The notes under the pieces are model-generated. The model saw only the letters and a list, made by a program, of their open reading frames with translations. It ran no database searches and was not told the origin of the DNA. From contig JADLFO010000297.1 of assembly GCA_020845455.1 (NCBI GenBank), positions 1-50,304 on the forward strand: DNA of 50,304 nt, given 5' to 3'. Of the stretch, positions 17,443 through 26,798 are shown one piece after another; positions within the stretch are counted from its first letter, which is position 1; each line of letters starts with the position of its first letter. This DNA comes from Caldilineaceae bacterium (lineage in GTDB: Bacteria; Chloroflexota; Anaerolineae; Caldilineales; Caldilineaceae). The position numbers and the translations under genes were made by a program.

Positions 17443-18642
17443 ATGGCATCGACACCCGGCCAGGGTGGACCCAGCCTAGCGCCTATTCTATGCTTGGGTT
17501 CGCCGACCGTCAAGCCGTGTCCGGCACGACGTGTTGCCCTACGCTGGACGCTGTGGGGAGGGCTGCTGTGGGTGAGCCTGATTTTGTGTGGCTTTGGGCC
17601 GCCCAAACTGATCGACCGTGAACTGGCTCCGACGCAGCGGCTGACTGTCGGCGAACTGCGCGCCTGGGCCGACGCCGACGACCTGGAGGACGTGACGGCG
17701 ACGGCGTTTATCGTCTATGACATGGCGCATGACCGGGCTGTATTTACGCGTGCCGCCGCTACGCCGCTGGCGCCCGCCAGCCTGACCAAGTTGATGACCG
17801 CATTGCTGGTGTTTGAGCGTGCCGATCTGGACGCGACGGTGACGATTGAGGCGCGCGACCTGGTGGGGGACGCCAGCATGGGGCTGGCGGCGGGCGAAGA
17901 AGTGACCGTGACCGATCTGCTCTGGGGGCTGCTGGTCCCCAGCGGCAACGATGCGGCGATGGCGCTGGCCCGCTATATGGCAGGCAGCGCCGGCGATTTT
18001 ATCGACCTGATGAACGCGCGGGCTGTCGAACTGGGGTTGAGTCACAGCCATTTTGTCAATCCACATGGCCTTGACGCTTTGGGCCATATGAGCAGCGCCG
18101 CCGATTTGCTGGCCATCACGCAGAAGCTGTGGGGCTATCCGCTCTTCCGGGCCATGGTGGGGACGGCGTCGATCACGCAGGCGGGGCATGCGCTGGTAAA
18201 CACCAACGAATGGCTGACGACCTTTGCGGGCGTGACGGGGGTGAAGACCGGCACCACGGATGCGGCGGGCGAGTGTTTGATCGCCAGCGTGGAGCGCGAA
18301 GGGCGCGCGGTGCTGCTGGTGGTTCTGGGCAGTGAAGACCGCTATGGGGATGCCGAGCGGCTTTATGCGGCGTATGAGGCGGCGACCAGCCGGCAAGACT
18401 TGGATGGCCGCGAGCTTTCGATCCTCAACCGCGTCTATGGCAATGCGGGCGTGTGGTATATGCAGCCGGCAGGGCCGACGCCCGACCTGTCCGCCTACGG
18501 GAGGGGCGGGCTGGAGCTACATGGTTTTCGTCGCCTGGAGCCGATTGTGAGCAGTGAACTGGAGCACGGGGCGAGAGTGGGGCTGTTTGAATGGCGCATG
18601 GGCGACGAGGTGGTTGCGACGCAGCCATTGGTGGCGCGCTGA
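17443..18642 (+). CDS. D-alanyl-D-alanine carboxypeptidase (serine-type, PBP5-like)
   Basis: A protein of about 399 residues that trims D-Ala from peptidoglycan stem peptides in the periplasm. All three active-site motifs are present (numbered from a GTG at 17440): SLTK at 114-117, SGN at 168-170 and KTG at 269-271. SHFVNPHGLD is the usual block between them. WTLWGGLLWVSLILCGFG near residue 37 is an export signal, preceded by an unusually long 35-residue N-region without a clear ribosome site, so the true start may be later. It lies upstream of the pseudouridine synthase gene. Confidence 0.92.
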   Translation: MASTPGQGGPSLAPILCLGSPTVKPCPARRVALRWTLWGGLLWVSLILCGFGPPKLIDRELAPTQRLTVGELRAWADADDLEDVTATAFIVYDMAHDRAVFTRAAATPLAPASLTKLMTALLVFERADLDATVTIEARDLVGDASMGLAAGEEVTVTDLLWGLLVPSGNDAAMALARYMAGSAGDFIDLMNARAVELGLSHSHFVNPHGLDALGHMSSAADLLAITQKLWGYPLFRAMVGTASITQAGHALVNTNEWLTTFAGVTGVKTGTTDAAGECLIASVEREGRAVLLVVLGSEDRYGDAERLYAAYEAATSRQDLDGRELSILNRVYGNAGVWYMQPAGPTPDLSAYGRGGLELHGFRRLEPIVSSELEHGARVGLFEWRMGDEVVATQPLVAR

Positions 18643-18687
18643 CAAATCGATTGTTGACGAGAATGCACTGGCGGTAGGGCGTGAAAG

Positions 18688-19623
18688 ATGGCCGAAGAAC
18701 GATTGCAGAAAGTCTTGGCGGCAGCCGGCGTGGCCAGCCGCCGCGCGGCAGAAGAGATGATCGCCGCGGGCCGGGTGCAGGTCGACGGGCAGACCGTGAC
18801 TGAACTGGGCACGAAGGTGGACCCGGCATTGGTGCAGATTACGGTGGATGGCCGCCCGGTGGGTACGGCGGCGCGCCATGTCTATTACAAGGTAAATAAG
18901 CCGCGCGGGATGTTGAGCGACATCGGCGGGCACACCTGGGGGCGCAGCACGGTGGCAGAACTGCTGCCCGAAGGGGCGCGCCGTGTCTTTCCGGTGGGCC
19001 GATTGGATCTGAACAGTGAAGGGCTGGTGCTGCTGACCGATGACGGCGAGATGGCGCATCAGTTGACCCACCCGCGCTTTGAGCATCCTAAGACCTACTA
19101 TGTCTTGGTGGAGGCGCGGCCCGGCGAGGCCGCGCTGGAGACGTTGCGTCACGGGGTAGATCTGCCGGAAGGGCGCACCGCGCCCGCCCAGGTGCGGATC
19201 GTCCCGGCGCTGCCGCGCGACCTGAAGCTGGCCCCAGGCCCCAAGACCGGGGTGTGGCTGGAGATCGTGCTGCGCGAAGGCAAGAAGCGCCAGATCCGGC
19301 ACATGACGGCAGCCGTGGGGCATCCGACGCTGCGTCTGATCCGGTGGGCCTTGGGGTCGCTTGTTTTGGGCGATCTCGCGCCGGGCGCAGCCGCGCCGCT
19401 GACGCGGCGTGAAGTGGCCGGCCTGCGGCTGTGGGTCGCGCAGCCGCCGCGCCAGCGCCCCAAGCCGCCCGCCGTAACGTCTCGGCCCACGTCACGCCCG
19501 CATCGCCCGCCTGCCAAGCGCCGCGATGCGCCTTCCTCCGGCAAACCGCATCAACAGGGGTCGGGGCGCGGCGCCGGTCGCCCGCGCCGCCCCTCCAGCC
19601 GGTCGCAAGGCCGGGCCAAGTAA
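18688..19623 (+). CDS. Pseudouridine synthase, RsuA/RluB/E/F family
   Basis: A 311-residue RNA modification enzyme. Residues 1-48 form the S4 RNA-binding domain (ERLQKVLAAAGVASRRAAEE). The catalytic motif GRLDLNSEGLVLLTDDG contains Asp107, and KKRQIRHM near residue 205 is the typical C-terminal motif. RluB-like enzymes modify 23S rRNA helix 89 in the ribosome. The last 60 residues are Arg/Pro/Ser-rich and probably disordered, as in many RluB proteins. It is followed closely by cmk, an arrangement common in many bacteria. Confidence 0.93.
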   Translation: MAEERLQKVLAAAGVASRRAAEEMIAAGRVQVDGQTVTELGTKVDPALVQITVDGRPVGTAARHVYYKVNKPRGMLSDIGGHTWGRSTVAELLPEGARRVFPVGRLDLNSEGLVLLTDDGEMAHQLTHPRFEHPKTYYVLVEARPGEAALETLRHGVDLPEGRTAPAQVRIVPALPRDLKLAPGPKTGVWLEIVLREGKKRQIRHMTAAVGHPTLRLIRWALGSLVLGDLAPGAAAPLTRREVAGLRLWVAQPPRQRPKPPAVTSRPTSRPHRPPAKRRDAPSSGKPHQQGSGRGAGRPRRPSSRSQGRAK

Positions 19624-19667
19624 GCCCTTTGTCCGCCGCCCGCCGATAGGCCAGCGTAAGGAGATGG

Positions 19668-20492
19668 ATGAGCAACCATTCAGCCACACCGATGGACGGC
19701 GGCGCACCGGCCCCGGCGCGCTGTACGCCTGCGGATGTGGGGCAGGCATTGACCCCGAGCGTGATCGCCATCGACGGCCCGGCTGGGTCGGGGAAGAGCA
19801 CGATTGGCTTTGCCGTGGCTCAGGCGCTCGACTATCTCTATTTCGATACGGGCGCGATGTACCGGGCGGTGACATGGATGGCATTGGCACGCGGCATTGC
19901 GATTGAGGATGAGCAGGCCATCGGCGCGCTGGCGCGGGCGCTGCATGTCGATATCTTGCCCCCAACCGGCGGGCAGGCCGACGGGCGCAACAGCGTGGTG
20001 GTCGCCGACGGCGAGGAGATCACCGAGCAGATCCGCAGGCCGGAGGTGGACGGGCAGGTGTCGGCTGTTTCGGCCTATGCGGCAGTGCGCGCCGCCCTGA
20101 GCGAGCAGCAGCGGCGGGTCGGTCTGCGCTATGGCGGCGGCAGGGCCGAGAAGCGCGGCGTGGTGATGGTGGGCCGCGACATTGGCACGGTGATCATGCC
20201 GGACGCGCCGGTCAAGATCTATCTGGATGCTTCGGTCGAGCAGCGCGCCCTGCGCCGCCACCGCGAGCTGGCAGCGCGCGGCAAGCAAGTTCCCTATGCC
20301 GAAGTGCTGGCGGCGTTGATCCGCCGTGACCGGATCGACAGCGGGCGGACGCTCTCCCCGTTGCGTGCCGCCGAGGATGCACGGGTGCTGGACACGTCGG
20401 CGATGGCGGTTGACGAGGTGGTGAACGCGGTCCTGCGCCTGATCGAGCAGGTTGCCTGCGTCCCCAAAGGAGGCGCCGATGGCGGATGGTGA
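19668..20492 (+). CDS. cmk: Cytidylate kinase
   Basis: A 274-residue (d)CMP kinase that makes (d)CDP from ATP and (d)CMP. The P-loop GPAGSGKST is at 37-45, followed by YLYFDTGAMYRAVTWMAL, a block diagnostic of Cmk. GRDIGTVIMPDAPVKIYLDAS and RDRIDSGRTLSPL are the later conserved parts. About 30 Pro/Ala-rich residues precede the core. The ATG at 19668 lies 4 bases after AAGGAG. Its 3' end overlaps the start of the E1 alpha gene by 14 bp. Confidence 0.95.
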   Translation: MSNHSATPMDGGAPAPARCTPADVGQALTPSVIAIDGPAGSGKSTIGFAVAQALDYLYFDTGAMYRAVTWMALARGIAIEDEQAIGALARALHVDILPPTGGQADGRNSVVVADGEEITEQIRRPEVDGQVSAVSAYAAVRAALSEQQRRVGLRYGGGRAEKRGVVMVGRDIGTVIMPDAPVKIYLDASVEQRALRRHRELAARGKQVPYAEVLAALIRRDRIDSGRTLSPLRAAEDARVLDTSAMAVDEVVNAVLRLIEQVACVPKGGADGGW

Positions 20493-21483
20493 GCTGGCCG
20501 GGCTGCAACTGGTCGAACCTCAATTGACTAGCCCGCAGAAACTCGAACTCTACTATTGGATGCGGCTCACGCGCACCTTTGACGACCGCGTGGTGGCGTA
20601 TTGGAAACAGGGCCGCGGGGTGGGCGGCGTCTTTAGCCAGCGCGGCCATGAGGCGATCAGCGTGGGGACCGGGTATGCGCTGCGCCCGGAAGATGTGGTC
20701 GCGCCGATGCACCGCGATCTAGGAACCTATCTGCTGCGCGGGTTGACGCCGCGCCGCATCTTCGCCAATTTGCTGGGTAAGGCTGCGGGGGTGTCGGGTG
20801 GCCGCGATGTCAACCTGCACGGCGTGGGCGACCTCAGCCTGAACCTGGTGGGGTTTATCAGCCATTTGCCCCATTCGCTGCCGGTGACGGTGGGCATCGC
20901 GCTCAGCTTTATCTATCGCAAGGAGCCGCGCGTCGCCATGACCTATGTCGGCGACGGTTCGAGCAGCGCCGGGCTGTTCCATGAGGCGTTGAACCTGGCT
21001 TCTACGCACAACGCGCCGTTTGTGCTGATCGTCGAAAACAACCAGTACGCCTATTCAACGCCGCTGCACCAGCAGATGCGCGTGCTTGATGTAGCAGCGC
21101 GCGCGGCGGGGTATGGCATTCCGGGGGTGATTGTCGACGGCAACGACGTCGAGGCGGTCTATGCCGCCAGCAGAGAGGCGGTCGAGCGGGCGCGGGCGGG
21201 CGGCGGGCCAACGCTGATCGAGTGCAAGACCATGCGCATGATGGGCCATGCGATCCACGACGGCGCGGAATATGTGCCGCGTGAGCTTTTGGAGGAATGG
21301 GAGAAGCGCAACCCGGTGGAGCTGTTTGAGCGCAGGCTGGCCGTGCAGGGTATTGCCGACCAAGTGGAGATCGACGAGATCAAACAGCGCTGCGAGGTAG
21401 AGATCGCTGACGCGATTGAGTACGCCGAGCAAAGCCCGCTGCCCGACCCGGCGACGGTGGAGGAAGGAGTCTATGCGCCATGA
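20479..21483 (+). CDS. Pyruvate (2-oxoacid) dehydrogenase E1 component, alpha subunit
   Basis: A 334-residue thiamine diphosphate enzyme subunit. GDGSSSAGLFHEALNLA and IVENNQYAYST make the GDG...NN cofactor motif. HRDLGTYLLRGL and the HAIHDGAEY region are typical of E1 alpha phosphorylation-loop segments. With the beta subunit it would decarboxylate pyruvate, acetoin or a branched-chain 2-oxoacid and pass the acyl group to a lipoyl E2. ATG 20479 follows AAAGGAGG by 5 bases and is preferred over an in-frame start 27 bases upstream. Its stop overlaps the beta start as ATGA. No E2 or E3 gene is in the window. Confidence 0.92.
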   Translation: MADGELAGLQLVEPQLTSPQKLELYYWMRLTRTFDDRVVAYWKQGRGVGGVFSQRGHEAISVGTGYALRPEDVVAPMHRDLGTYLLRGLTPRRIFANLLGKAAGVSGGRDVNLHGVGDLSLNLVGFISHLPHSLPVTVGIALSFIYRKEPRVAMTYVGDGSSSAGLFHEALNLASTHNAPFVLIVENNQYAYSTPLHQQMRVLDVAARAAGYGIPGVIVDGNDVEAVYAASREAVERARAGGGPTLIECKTMRMMGHAIHDGAEYVPRELLEEWEKRNPVELFERRLAVQGIADQVEIDEIKQRCEVEIADAIEYAEQSPLPDPATVEEGVYAP

Positions 21484-22526
21484 GCGCCGTCGCCAGCAAC
21501 TATGGTTTTGCCGATATGGAGACTCCGGACGGCAGTACAAACGGCGCAGCGCGCCAGATGACTTATTTGGCGGCGATCAGTGAAGCCTTGCGCGAGGAGA
21601 TGCGTCGCGACCTCAACGTGCTGGTCATGGGCGAGGATGTGGCCGGGCCGTTTGGCGGCGCGTTCAAGGTGACTAAGGGGCTGACCGAGGAATTTGGCAG
21701 CGAGCGTGTGCTCAATATGCCGCTGGCCGAGTTGGGTTTTGTGGGCGCGGCGACGGGCATGGCCCTGATGGGGCTGCGGCCCGTGGTGGAGATGCAGTTT
21801 GCCGACTTCATCACCAGCGCCTTTGACAGCATCGTGCAGTTTGCGGCCACCAACTACTACCGGTGGAAGGGAGCGGTGCCCTGGGTGATCCGCGCCCCCG
21901 CGGACGGCGGGCTGCGTTCAGGGCCGTTTCACAGCCAGAACCCAGAGGCGTGGTTTGTCCATACGCCGGGGCTGAAGGTGGTCGCGCCCGCTACCCCCGC
22001 CGACGCCAAGGGGCTGCTGATCGCGGCCATCCGCGACAATAACCCGGTGATCTATCTGGAGAGCAAGCCGCTCTATCGCTCGCTCAAGGGGTATGTACCC
22101 GCCGGGGACTATGTGACGCCGTTGGGCGAGGCGCGCGTGGCGCGGTCTGGGACGCATCTTTCGATCATTACCTACGGCGCACAGGTGCATCAAGCGTTGG
22201 CCGCGGCAGATCGGTTAGCGCAAGAGGGCATCGAGGCCGAGGTCTTGGATTTGCGCACGCTCAAACCGCTGGACAGCGAAGCGGTCTTGGCGACGGTGCG
22301 CAAGACCGGCAAGGTGTTGATCGTGCATTCGGCCACGCGTCTGGCCGGGGTGGGGGCGGAGGTGGCGGCGTTGATCGCCGAGCAAGCGTTCGAATGGCTG
22401 GACGCGCCGGTTCAACGCTTGGGCGGGCTGGACACCCCCGTCCCCTTCAGCCCGCCGCTGGAAGATGCCTACCGGCCCGACGCCGGCAAGATCGTCCGGT
22501 TGGCTCAAGCGTTGGCGCGGTTTTGA
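21480..22526 (+). CDS. Pyruvate (2-oxoacid) dehydrogenase E1 component, beta subunit
   Basis: A 348-residue E1 beta/transketolase-like subunit. VLVMGEDVAGPFGGAFKVTKGL carries the conserved Glu that activates thiamine diphosphate; LNMPLAELGFVGAATGMAL and VEMQFADFI are also typical. A transketolase C-terminal domain follows (LSIITYGAQVHQAL, VLDLRTLKPLD). The first about 22 residues are a nonconserved leader. It is coupled to the alpha gene upstream and to the NUDIX gene downstream, which starts on the last base of its stop codon. Confidence 0.94.
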   Translation: MSAVASNYGFADMETPDGSTNGAARQMTYLAAISEALREEMRRDLNVLVMGEDVAGPFGGAFKVTKGLTEEFGSERVLNMPLAELGFVGAATGMALMGLRPVVEMQFADFITSAFDSIVQFAATNYYRWKGAVPWVIRAPADGGLRSGPFHSQNPEAWFVHTPGLKVVAPATPADAKGLLIAAIRDNNPVIYLESKPLYRSLKGYVPAGDYVTPLGEARVARSGTHLSIITYGAQVHQALAAADRLAQEGIEAEVLDLRTLKPLDSEAVLATVRKTGKVLIVHSATRLAGVGAEVAALIAEQAFEWLDAPVQRLGGLDTPVPFSPPLEDAYRPDAGKIVRLAQALARF

Positions 22527-23167
22527 TGCAACTGGCGACGATTGTCTATGTGCGCCGGGACGGGCGTACGTTGATGATACACCGTGTGAAAAAAGCCAAC
22601 GACATGCACGCGGGCAAATGGAATGGCCTTGGCGGCAAGCTGGAGCCGGGCGAGACGCCCGAGGAGTGCGCCATCCGCGAGGTGCGAGAGGAAAGCGGGC
22701 TGGAGATCGTGCGCCCGCGTTTCCGCGGCACGATCGTCTTCCCGCAGTTTAGCCAAGGGGTCGATTGGTTCACGTTTGTGTTTGTGGCCGACCAATTCGG
22801 CGGCGATCTGATCGACTCGCGTGAGGGGGTCTTGGCGTGGATCGACGACGACCGGCTGCTGGACCTCAACTTATGGCCGGGCGACCGTATCTTTCTGCGC
22901 TGGCTGGACCGAGCGGGGACCTTCTCCGCCAAATTTGTCTATGCGGCAGGTGAATTGGCAAATTATCAGGTGGTCTTCTATACTCCTGACGGAGTGTATG
23001 CTTCTGAGTCTGGAGCGAGTTTGCCTGCGCAGCCGGCAGCGCCTGCGCCGCTCTATACGCCGGCGGACGACACCTACTGCTGGCTGTGCAACGGCCCGGT
23101 GGTCAAGCGTCACTGCAAGATCGTCTGCCGGTTATGTGGTTTTATGCGCGATTGCAGCGATCCGTAA
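22526..23167 (+). CDS. NUDIX hydrolase with C-terminal Cys-rich zinc-ribbon-like tail
   Basis: A 213-residue protein. Residues 1-150 are a MutT/8-oxo-dGTP-diphosphatase-like NUDIX domain; the box runs from Gly37 (GGKLEPGE) through REVREESGL ending at Leu59, with all Glu ligands kept. After a Pro/Ala-rich linker (165-180), the tail has Cys185-x2-Cys188 and Cys201-x2-Cys204 with extra Cys at 197 and 210, which looks like a zinc-binding module. It should hydrolyse a nucleoside diphosphate derivative, possibly oxidised nucleotides. The start overlaps the previous stop (TGATG). Confidence 0.9.
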   Translation: MQLATIVYVRRDGRTLMIHRVKKANDMHAGKWNGLGGKLEPGETPEECAIREVREESGLEIVRPRFRGTIVFPQFSQGVDWFTFVFVADQFGGDLIDSREGVLAWIDDDRLLDLNLWPGDRIFLRWLDRAGTFSAKFVYAAGELANYQVVFYTPDGVYASESGASLPAQPAAPAPLYTPADDTYCWLCNGPVVKRHCKIVCRLCGFMRDCSDP

Positions 23168-23217
23168 ATGGGAGCCGTATTTGGATCGCCACGCGCCGGC
23201 GCGGTGCGGAGGATTGG

Positions 23218-23999
23218 ATGTCGACGATCAGATCGGGTTGGATGCGTTTTCTTGACCGCTTGAACCCCCTCGCCGCCCGCCAAACGGGAAGCGCTCAGGT
23301 CAATATCGCGCCCGCGCCCGCGGTGACCTATGCGCATCCGCCGGCGGGCCGCAAAAAAGAGGAATTTGTCGTCATTGGGCTGGGGCGCTTTGGCACGGCA
23401 GTGACGCGCACGCTGGTCACCTATGGACACAACGTGCTGGCGATCGACAACGATATTCAGCGTGTGCAGGATTTGAGCACCTCGCTGCCCCATGTGCTGC
23501 AATTGGACGCTACCAACGTGGATGCGCTGCGCCAGGCGGGCGTGGAGGCGTTCGACACGGGTCTGGTCTGCATCGGCCCGATTTTGAAAGCAACGTGCTG
23601 GCGACCGTGCTGCTGCGCCGTCTGGGCGTCAAGCGTGTGGTCACCAAGGCGCGCACGCGTACGCAGCGCGAAATCTTGCTGCGGGTCGGGGCCGACGAGG
23701 TGATCCTGCCGGAGCATGAAGCGGGGGTGCGGCTGGCACGCCGTTTGGCGGCAGGCCATTTCATCGACTATCTGGAGGTCGGCGCGGATGCGGGCGTGGT
23801 CGAACTGCTGGCTCCGCCTGCCTTTTGGGGGCATACGCTTGCCGAGAGCGAACTGCGCCAGCGGTTTGGCCTGACGGCGATGGCCGTGCGCCGCGGCGAC
23901 GAGCTTCTGGTCAGCCCTAGCGCCAATTTTCGCATCGAACCCAACGATATCTTGGTGGTGCTGGGCAAGATCGAGGATGCCGAGCGGCTTAGCCAATAG
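23218..23999 (+). pseudogene. TrkA/KtrA-type potassium transport regulator, frameshifted
   Basis: Two adjacent frames together encode one protein of about 260 residues. The first (ATG 23218, five bases after a GGAGG-containing site) has a RCK/TrkA_N Rossmann domain: FVVIGLGRFGTAVTRTL and LAIDND. At 23575-23580 (GGCCCG) the reading frame must shift by one base: the shifted frame gives D-F-E-S-N-V-L-A-T-V-L, the expected continuation, while the original frame runs into Cys/Pro-rich noise. The second part ends with a TrkA_C domain (TAMAVRRGDELLVSP, NDILVVLGK). One missing base explains it. No Trk/Ktr membrane subunit is adjacent. Confidence 0.75.
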
Positions 24000-24013
24000 C
24001 GATTTGTTCCCAA

Positions 24014-24041
24014 GGCATTCGCTATGAATGCCGCTACTTTT
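24014..24041 (+). terminator. Weak terminator-like hairpin after the TrkA gene
   Basis: GGCATTC (24014-24020) and GAATGCC (24026-24032) form a perfect 7-bp stem with a 5-nt loop, followed by GCTACTTTTG. It lies just after the TrkA stop and about 40 bp before hisD. The stem is short and the T run has only four bases, so termination is uncertain. Confidence 0.35.
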
Positions 24042-24079
24042 GCAGCCAACAGCGTAATCGACGCGTACGGGAACTTTTT

Positions 24080-25429
24080 ATGCGAATGATGGATGTGCCC
24101 GCGGCGCAGAAGACGATTCTGCGCCGCGCTGCTTGGGATGAGATGGCCATGCCCGCGCAGATGTGGGAGCGCAACGTCGCCATCTTCGGTGAGCGGATTG
24201 CCCCAGACGAGGCGGTGCGCCGCATCTTGGCCGATGTGCGGCGGCGGGGAGACGCCGCGCTGCGCGAATGGACGCTGCGGCTGGACGGGGTCGAATGTGC
24301 GCTGGCCGTGACACCGGAGCAGATCGCCGACGCCTATGCCGCGCTGGAGCCGGAGGTCATCGCCGCGCTGCGTCTGGCCGCGGCGCGCATCGAGCGTTTT
24401 CACCGCCGCCAACCGGCGCTCAGTTGGATGCACAACGATGCCGATGGTCTGGTGGGCCAGATGGTGCGGCCCATCGCACGCGTGGGGGTTTACATCCCAG
24501 GCGGCACAGCGCCGCTGCCCAGTTCGCTGCTGATGACCGCCATCCCGGCGCGCGTGGCGGGTGTGGCGCAGCTGGCGGTGATCACGCCGCCGCAGCGCGC
24601 CACGGGGCTGCCGCACCCGGCGATCTTGGCGGCGGCGGATATCGCCGGGGTGGATGTGGTCTATGTGGCGGGCGGCGCGCAGGCGATCGCTGCGCTGGCC
24701 TTTGGCACTGAGAGCGTGCAGCGTGTGGACAAAATCTGCGGGCCGGGCAATCTGTATACCACGCTTGCCAAACGCCAGGTCTTTGGGCTGGTCGGGATCG
24801 ACGGGCTGCCGGGGCCGACCGAGACCGTCGTCATCGCCGACGGGAGTGCCGACCCGGAACTGGCTGCCGCCGACCTGCTGGCGCAGGCCGAACATGATGT
24901 ATTGGCCAGTGCGATCCTGCTGACGCCGAGCCGCAGCCTGGCGGAGAAGGTGCAGGCCGCGGTGCTGGCGCAGATGGAAACGTTGGAGCGGGCGGAGATC
25001 ATCGCCGGGTCGCTGGCGCAGGGCAGCGGGATCGTCGTCACGGAATCGCTGTCACAATGTTTTGAACTGGCGAACGCCTATGCGCCGGAGCATCTCTGCC
25101 TGCTGGTGGCGGACCCCTGGGCCTATCTGGGACAGGTGCAGCACGCCGGCGGCGTCTTCTTGGGGGAGCGCAGCTTTGAGGTGTTGGGCGACTATGTGGC
25201 GGGGCCAAGCCATGTGATGCCCACGGGCGGAACGGCGCGCTTTGCCAGCCCGATCAACGTGCTGGACTTTGTCAAACTGGTGAGCGTTGTCGGCCTCAAT
25301 GAGACGGCGCTGCGCCAGATCGGGCCTGCGGCGGAGACCTTGGCACGCACCGAAGGGCTGACCGGCCATGCGGCGGCGGTGGCCCGACGGCTGGAGAGGG
25401 GGAAGGGCGATGAGCAACGGAGCCTCTGA
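24080..25429 (+). CDS. hisD: Histidinol dehydrogenase
   Basis: A 449-residue enzyme that oxidises L-histidinol to L-histidine with two NAD+, the last step of histidine synthesis. [46 protein letters not shown] and [16 protein letters not shown] are hallmark segments; the last holds a Gln/His pair of the zinc site, and YAPEHLCL the catalytic-type Glu-His. It starts a his gene group and overlaps the hisC start by 20 bp. Confidence 0.96.
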   Translation: MRMMDVPAAQKTILRRAAWDEMAMPAQMWERNVAIFGERIAPDEAVRRILADVRRRGDAALREWTLRLDGVECALAVTPEQIADAYAALEPEVIAALRLAAARIERFHRRQPALSWMHNDADGLVGQMVRPIARVGVYIPGGTAPLPSSLLMTAIPARVAGVAQLAVITPPQRATGLPHPAILAAADIAGVDVVYVAGGAQAIAALAFGTESVQRVDKICGPGNLYTTLAKRQVFGLVGIDGLPGPTETVVIADGSADPELAAADLLAQAEHDVLASAILLTPSRSLAEKVQAAVLAQMETLERAEIIAGSLAQGSGIVVTESLSQCFELANAYAPEHLCLLVADPWAYLGQVQHAGGVFLGERSFEVLGDYVAGPSHVMPTGGTARFASPINVLDFVKLVSVVGLNETALRQIGPAAETLARTEGLTGHAAAVARRLERGKGDEQRSL

Positions 25430-26543
25430 GACCACCATGCGTTTCGACCCGCGCGGTCTGCTACGTCCGGAGATCGCGGGCCTGGAGGAGTATACGCCAA
25501 TCCAGCCGTTTGAAGTGTTGAGCCGCCGCTTGGGTATCCCCGCCGGCCAACTGGTCAAGCTGGATGCCAATGAAAACCCCTATGGCCCTGCGCCCGCGGT
25601 GCTGGAGGCGTTGGCCGAGTACCACTACTACCATATCTACCCCGACCCGGAGCAGGGCGAACTGCGGGCGGCGCTGAGCGACTATGTGGGTGTGCCGGCG
25701 GCCCATATCCTGCCCAGCCACGGCGCGGACGAACTGTTGGATTATCTGTGCCGCATCTTCCTGAAGCCGGGCGATGCGATCGTCGACTGCCCGCCGACCT
25801 TTGGCATGTACAGTTTTGACGCGGGACTGAGCGGCGGGCGTGTGCTGGAGGCGTGGCGCACGGATGCGTATGAGGCGGACGCACAGGCTATCGAAGCGTT
25901 GGTGGCGGCAGAGCCGCCGGGTACGGTGAAACTGCTCTTCCTCGCCTCGCCCAACAACCCCACCGGCAATTGGTTGAGCGATGCCGACCTGGAGCGGCTG
26001 TTGGCGCTGCCGCTGCTGGTCGTGCTGGACGAAGCCTACGTCGAGTTTGCCGACCAGCCCAGCCGCGCCGGTTGGGTGCTGCAGCATAAGAATCTGGTCG
26101 TGCTGCGCACCTTTAGCAAGGCGGCAGGCATCGCGGGGCTGCGGCTGGGCTATGGCATCTGCCCCGAATGGCTGATGGCGACGCTGTGGAAATTCAAGCA
26201 GCCCTATAATGTCAATGTCGCCGCCACGGTGGCCGGGCTGGCCAGCCTGCGCCATATCGAGCAGATACGCACGGCGGTGGACAAGATCAAGGCGGAACGT
26301 GAGCGGCTCTATGGCGGGCTGGCGGAGATTCCCTATCTGCGCCCCTATCCGTCGCAGTCGAATTTTATATTGTGCGATGTGGTGGAGCGCGAGGCGCGGG
26401 CGTTGAAGCAGGATTTGGAGCAGAGGGGTATCCTGGTGCGCTATTACCGTAAACCGAGGCTGGAAAACTGTATTCGTATCTCGGTGGGCCGGCCCGACCA
26501 GACCGACCGTCTGCTGGCCGCACTGCACGAACTCAACGCGTAA
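25410..26543 (+). CDS. hisC: Histidinol-phosphate aminotransferase
   Basis: A 377-residue PLP-dependent class I/II aminotransferase. [13 protein letters not shown] at the N-terminus is the HisC pattern; [16 protein letters not shown] and [17 protein letters not shown] (with the PLP-binding Lys) follow in order. It converts imidazole acetol-phosphate to histidinol-phosphate. The ATG at 25410 has GGGGGAAGG upstream; a second ATG at 25437 is also possible. Clustered with hisD and hisB, so it is the more likely true HisC of the two in this window. Confidence 0.93.
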   Translation: MSNGASETTMRFDPRGLLRPEIAGLEEYTPIQPFEVLSRRLGIPAGQLVKLDANENPYGPAPAVLEALAEYHYYHIYPDPEQGELRAALSDYVGVPAAHILPSHGADELLDYLCRIFLKPGDAIVDCPPTFGMYSFDAGLSGGRVLEAWRTDAYEADAQAIEALVAAEPPGTVKLLFLASPNNPTGNWLSDADLERLLALPLLVVLDEAYVEFADQPSRAGWVLQHKNLVVLRTFSKAAGIAGLRLGYGICPEWLMATLWKFKQPYNVNVAATVAGLASLRHIEQIRTAVDKIKAERERLYGGLAEIPYLRPYPSQSNFILCDVVEREARALKQDLEQRGILVRYYRKPRLENCIRISVGRPDQTDRLLAALHELNA

Positions 26544-26590
26544 ACTGTGCATCCAACTTCTTTTATCGAAATCGAACAGGGGCGTGTAGC

Positions 26591-26788
26591 GTGTTTGATC
26601 GGGTGATCTGCGGTGGAGAGGCGATCGACTGGACCAAGGCCCGCCGCTTCGCTGCGGATGTGGCGGTTCAAGGTGACCGCATCGCGCAGGCCGGCGATCT
26701 GTCTGCTGCCGAGGTCGTCGACGGCACGCCGCGGACGGGCTTCTCCGGCAGCTTGCCGGGGGGCGCGCTCAAGGTCAATCGGGCATAG
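26591..26788 (+). pseudogene. N-terminal remnant of a D-aminoacylase/amidohydrolase-like gene
   Basis: A 65-codon frame starting with GTG, between hisC and hisB. The first about 45 residues, beginning [13 protein letters not shown] and continuing [26 protein letters not shown], resemble the opening beta-sandwich of N-acyl-D-amino-acid deacylases and related amidohydrolases (D-x-V-I-x-G-G, A-D-V-A-V-x-G-D-R-I-A). After that the resemblance stops and the frame ends; the HxH metal motif and the whole TIM barrel are missing. It is best read as a truncated gene left in the his operon, possibly still translated. Confidence 0.6.
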
Positions 26789-26798
26789 GGGAGCAATT

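Noticed and set aside
23086..23703. A 205-residue protein as an independent gene
   Set aside because: The first 44 codons lie within and just after the NUDIX gene, and the last about 35 residues after the frameshift are out-of-frame noise; only the middle is the TrkA N-terminal domain.
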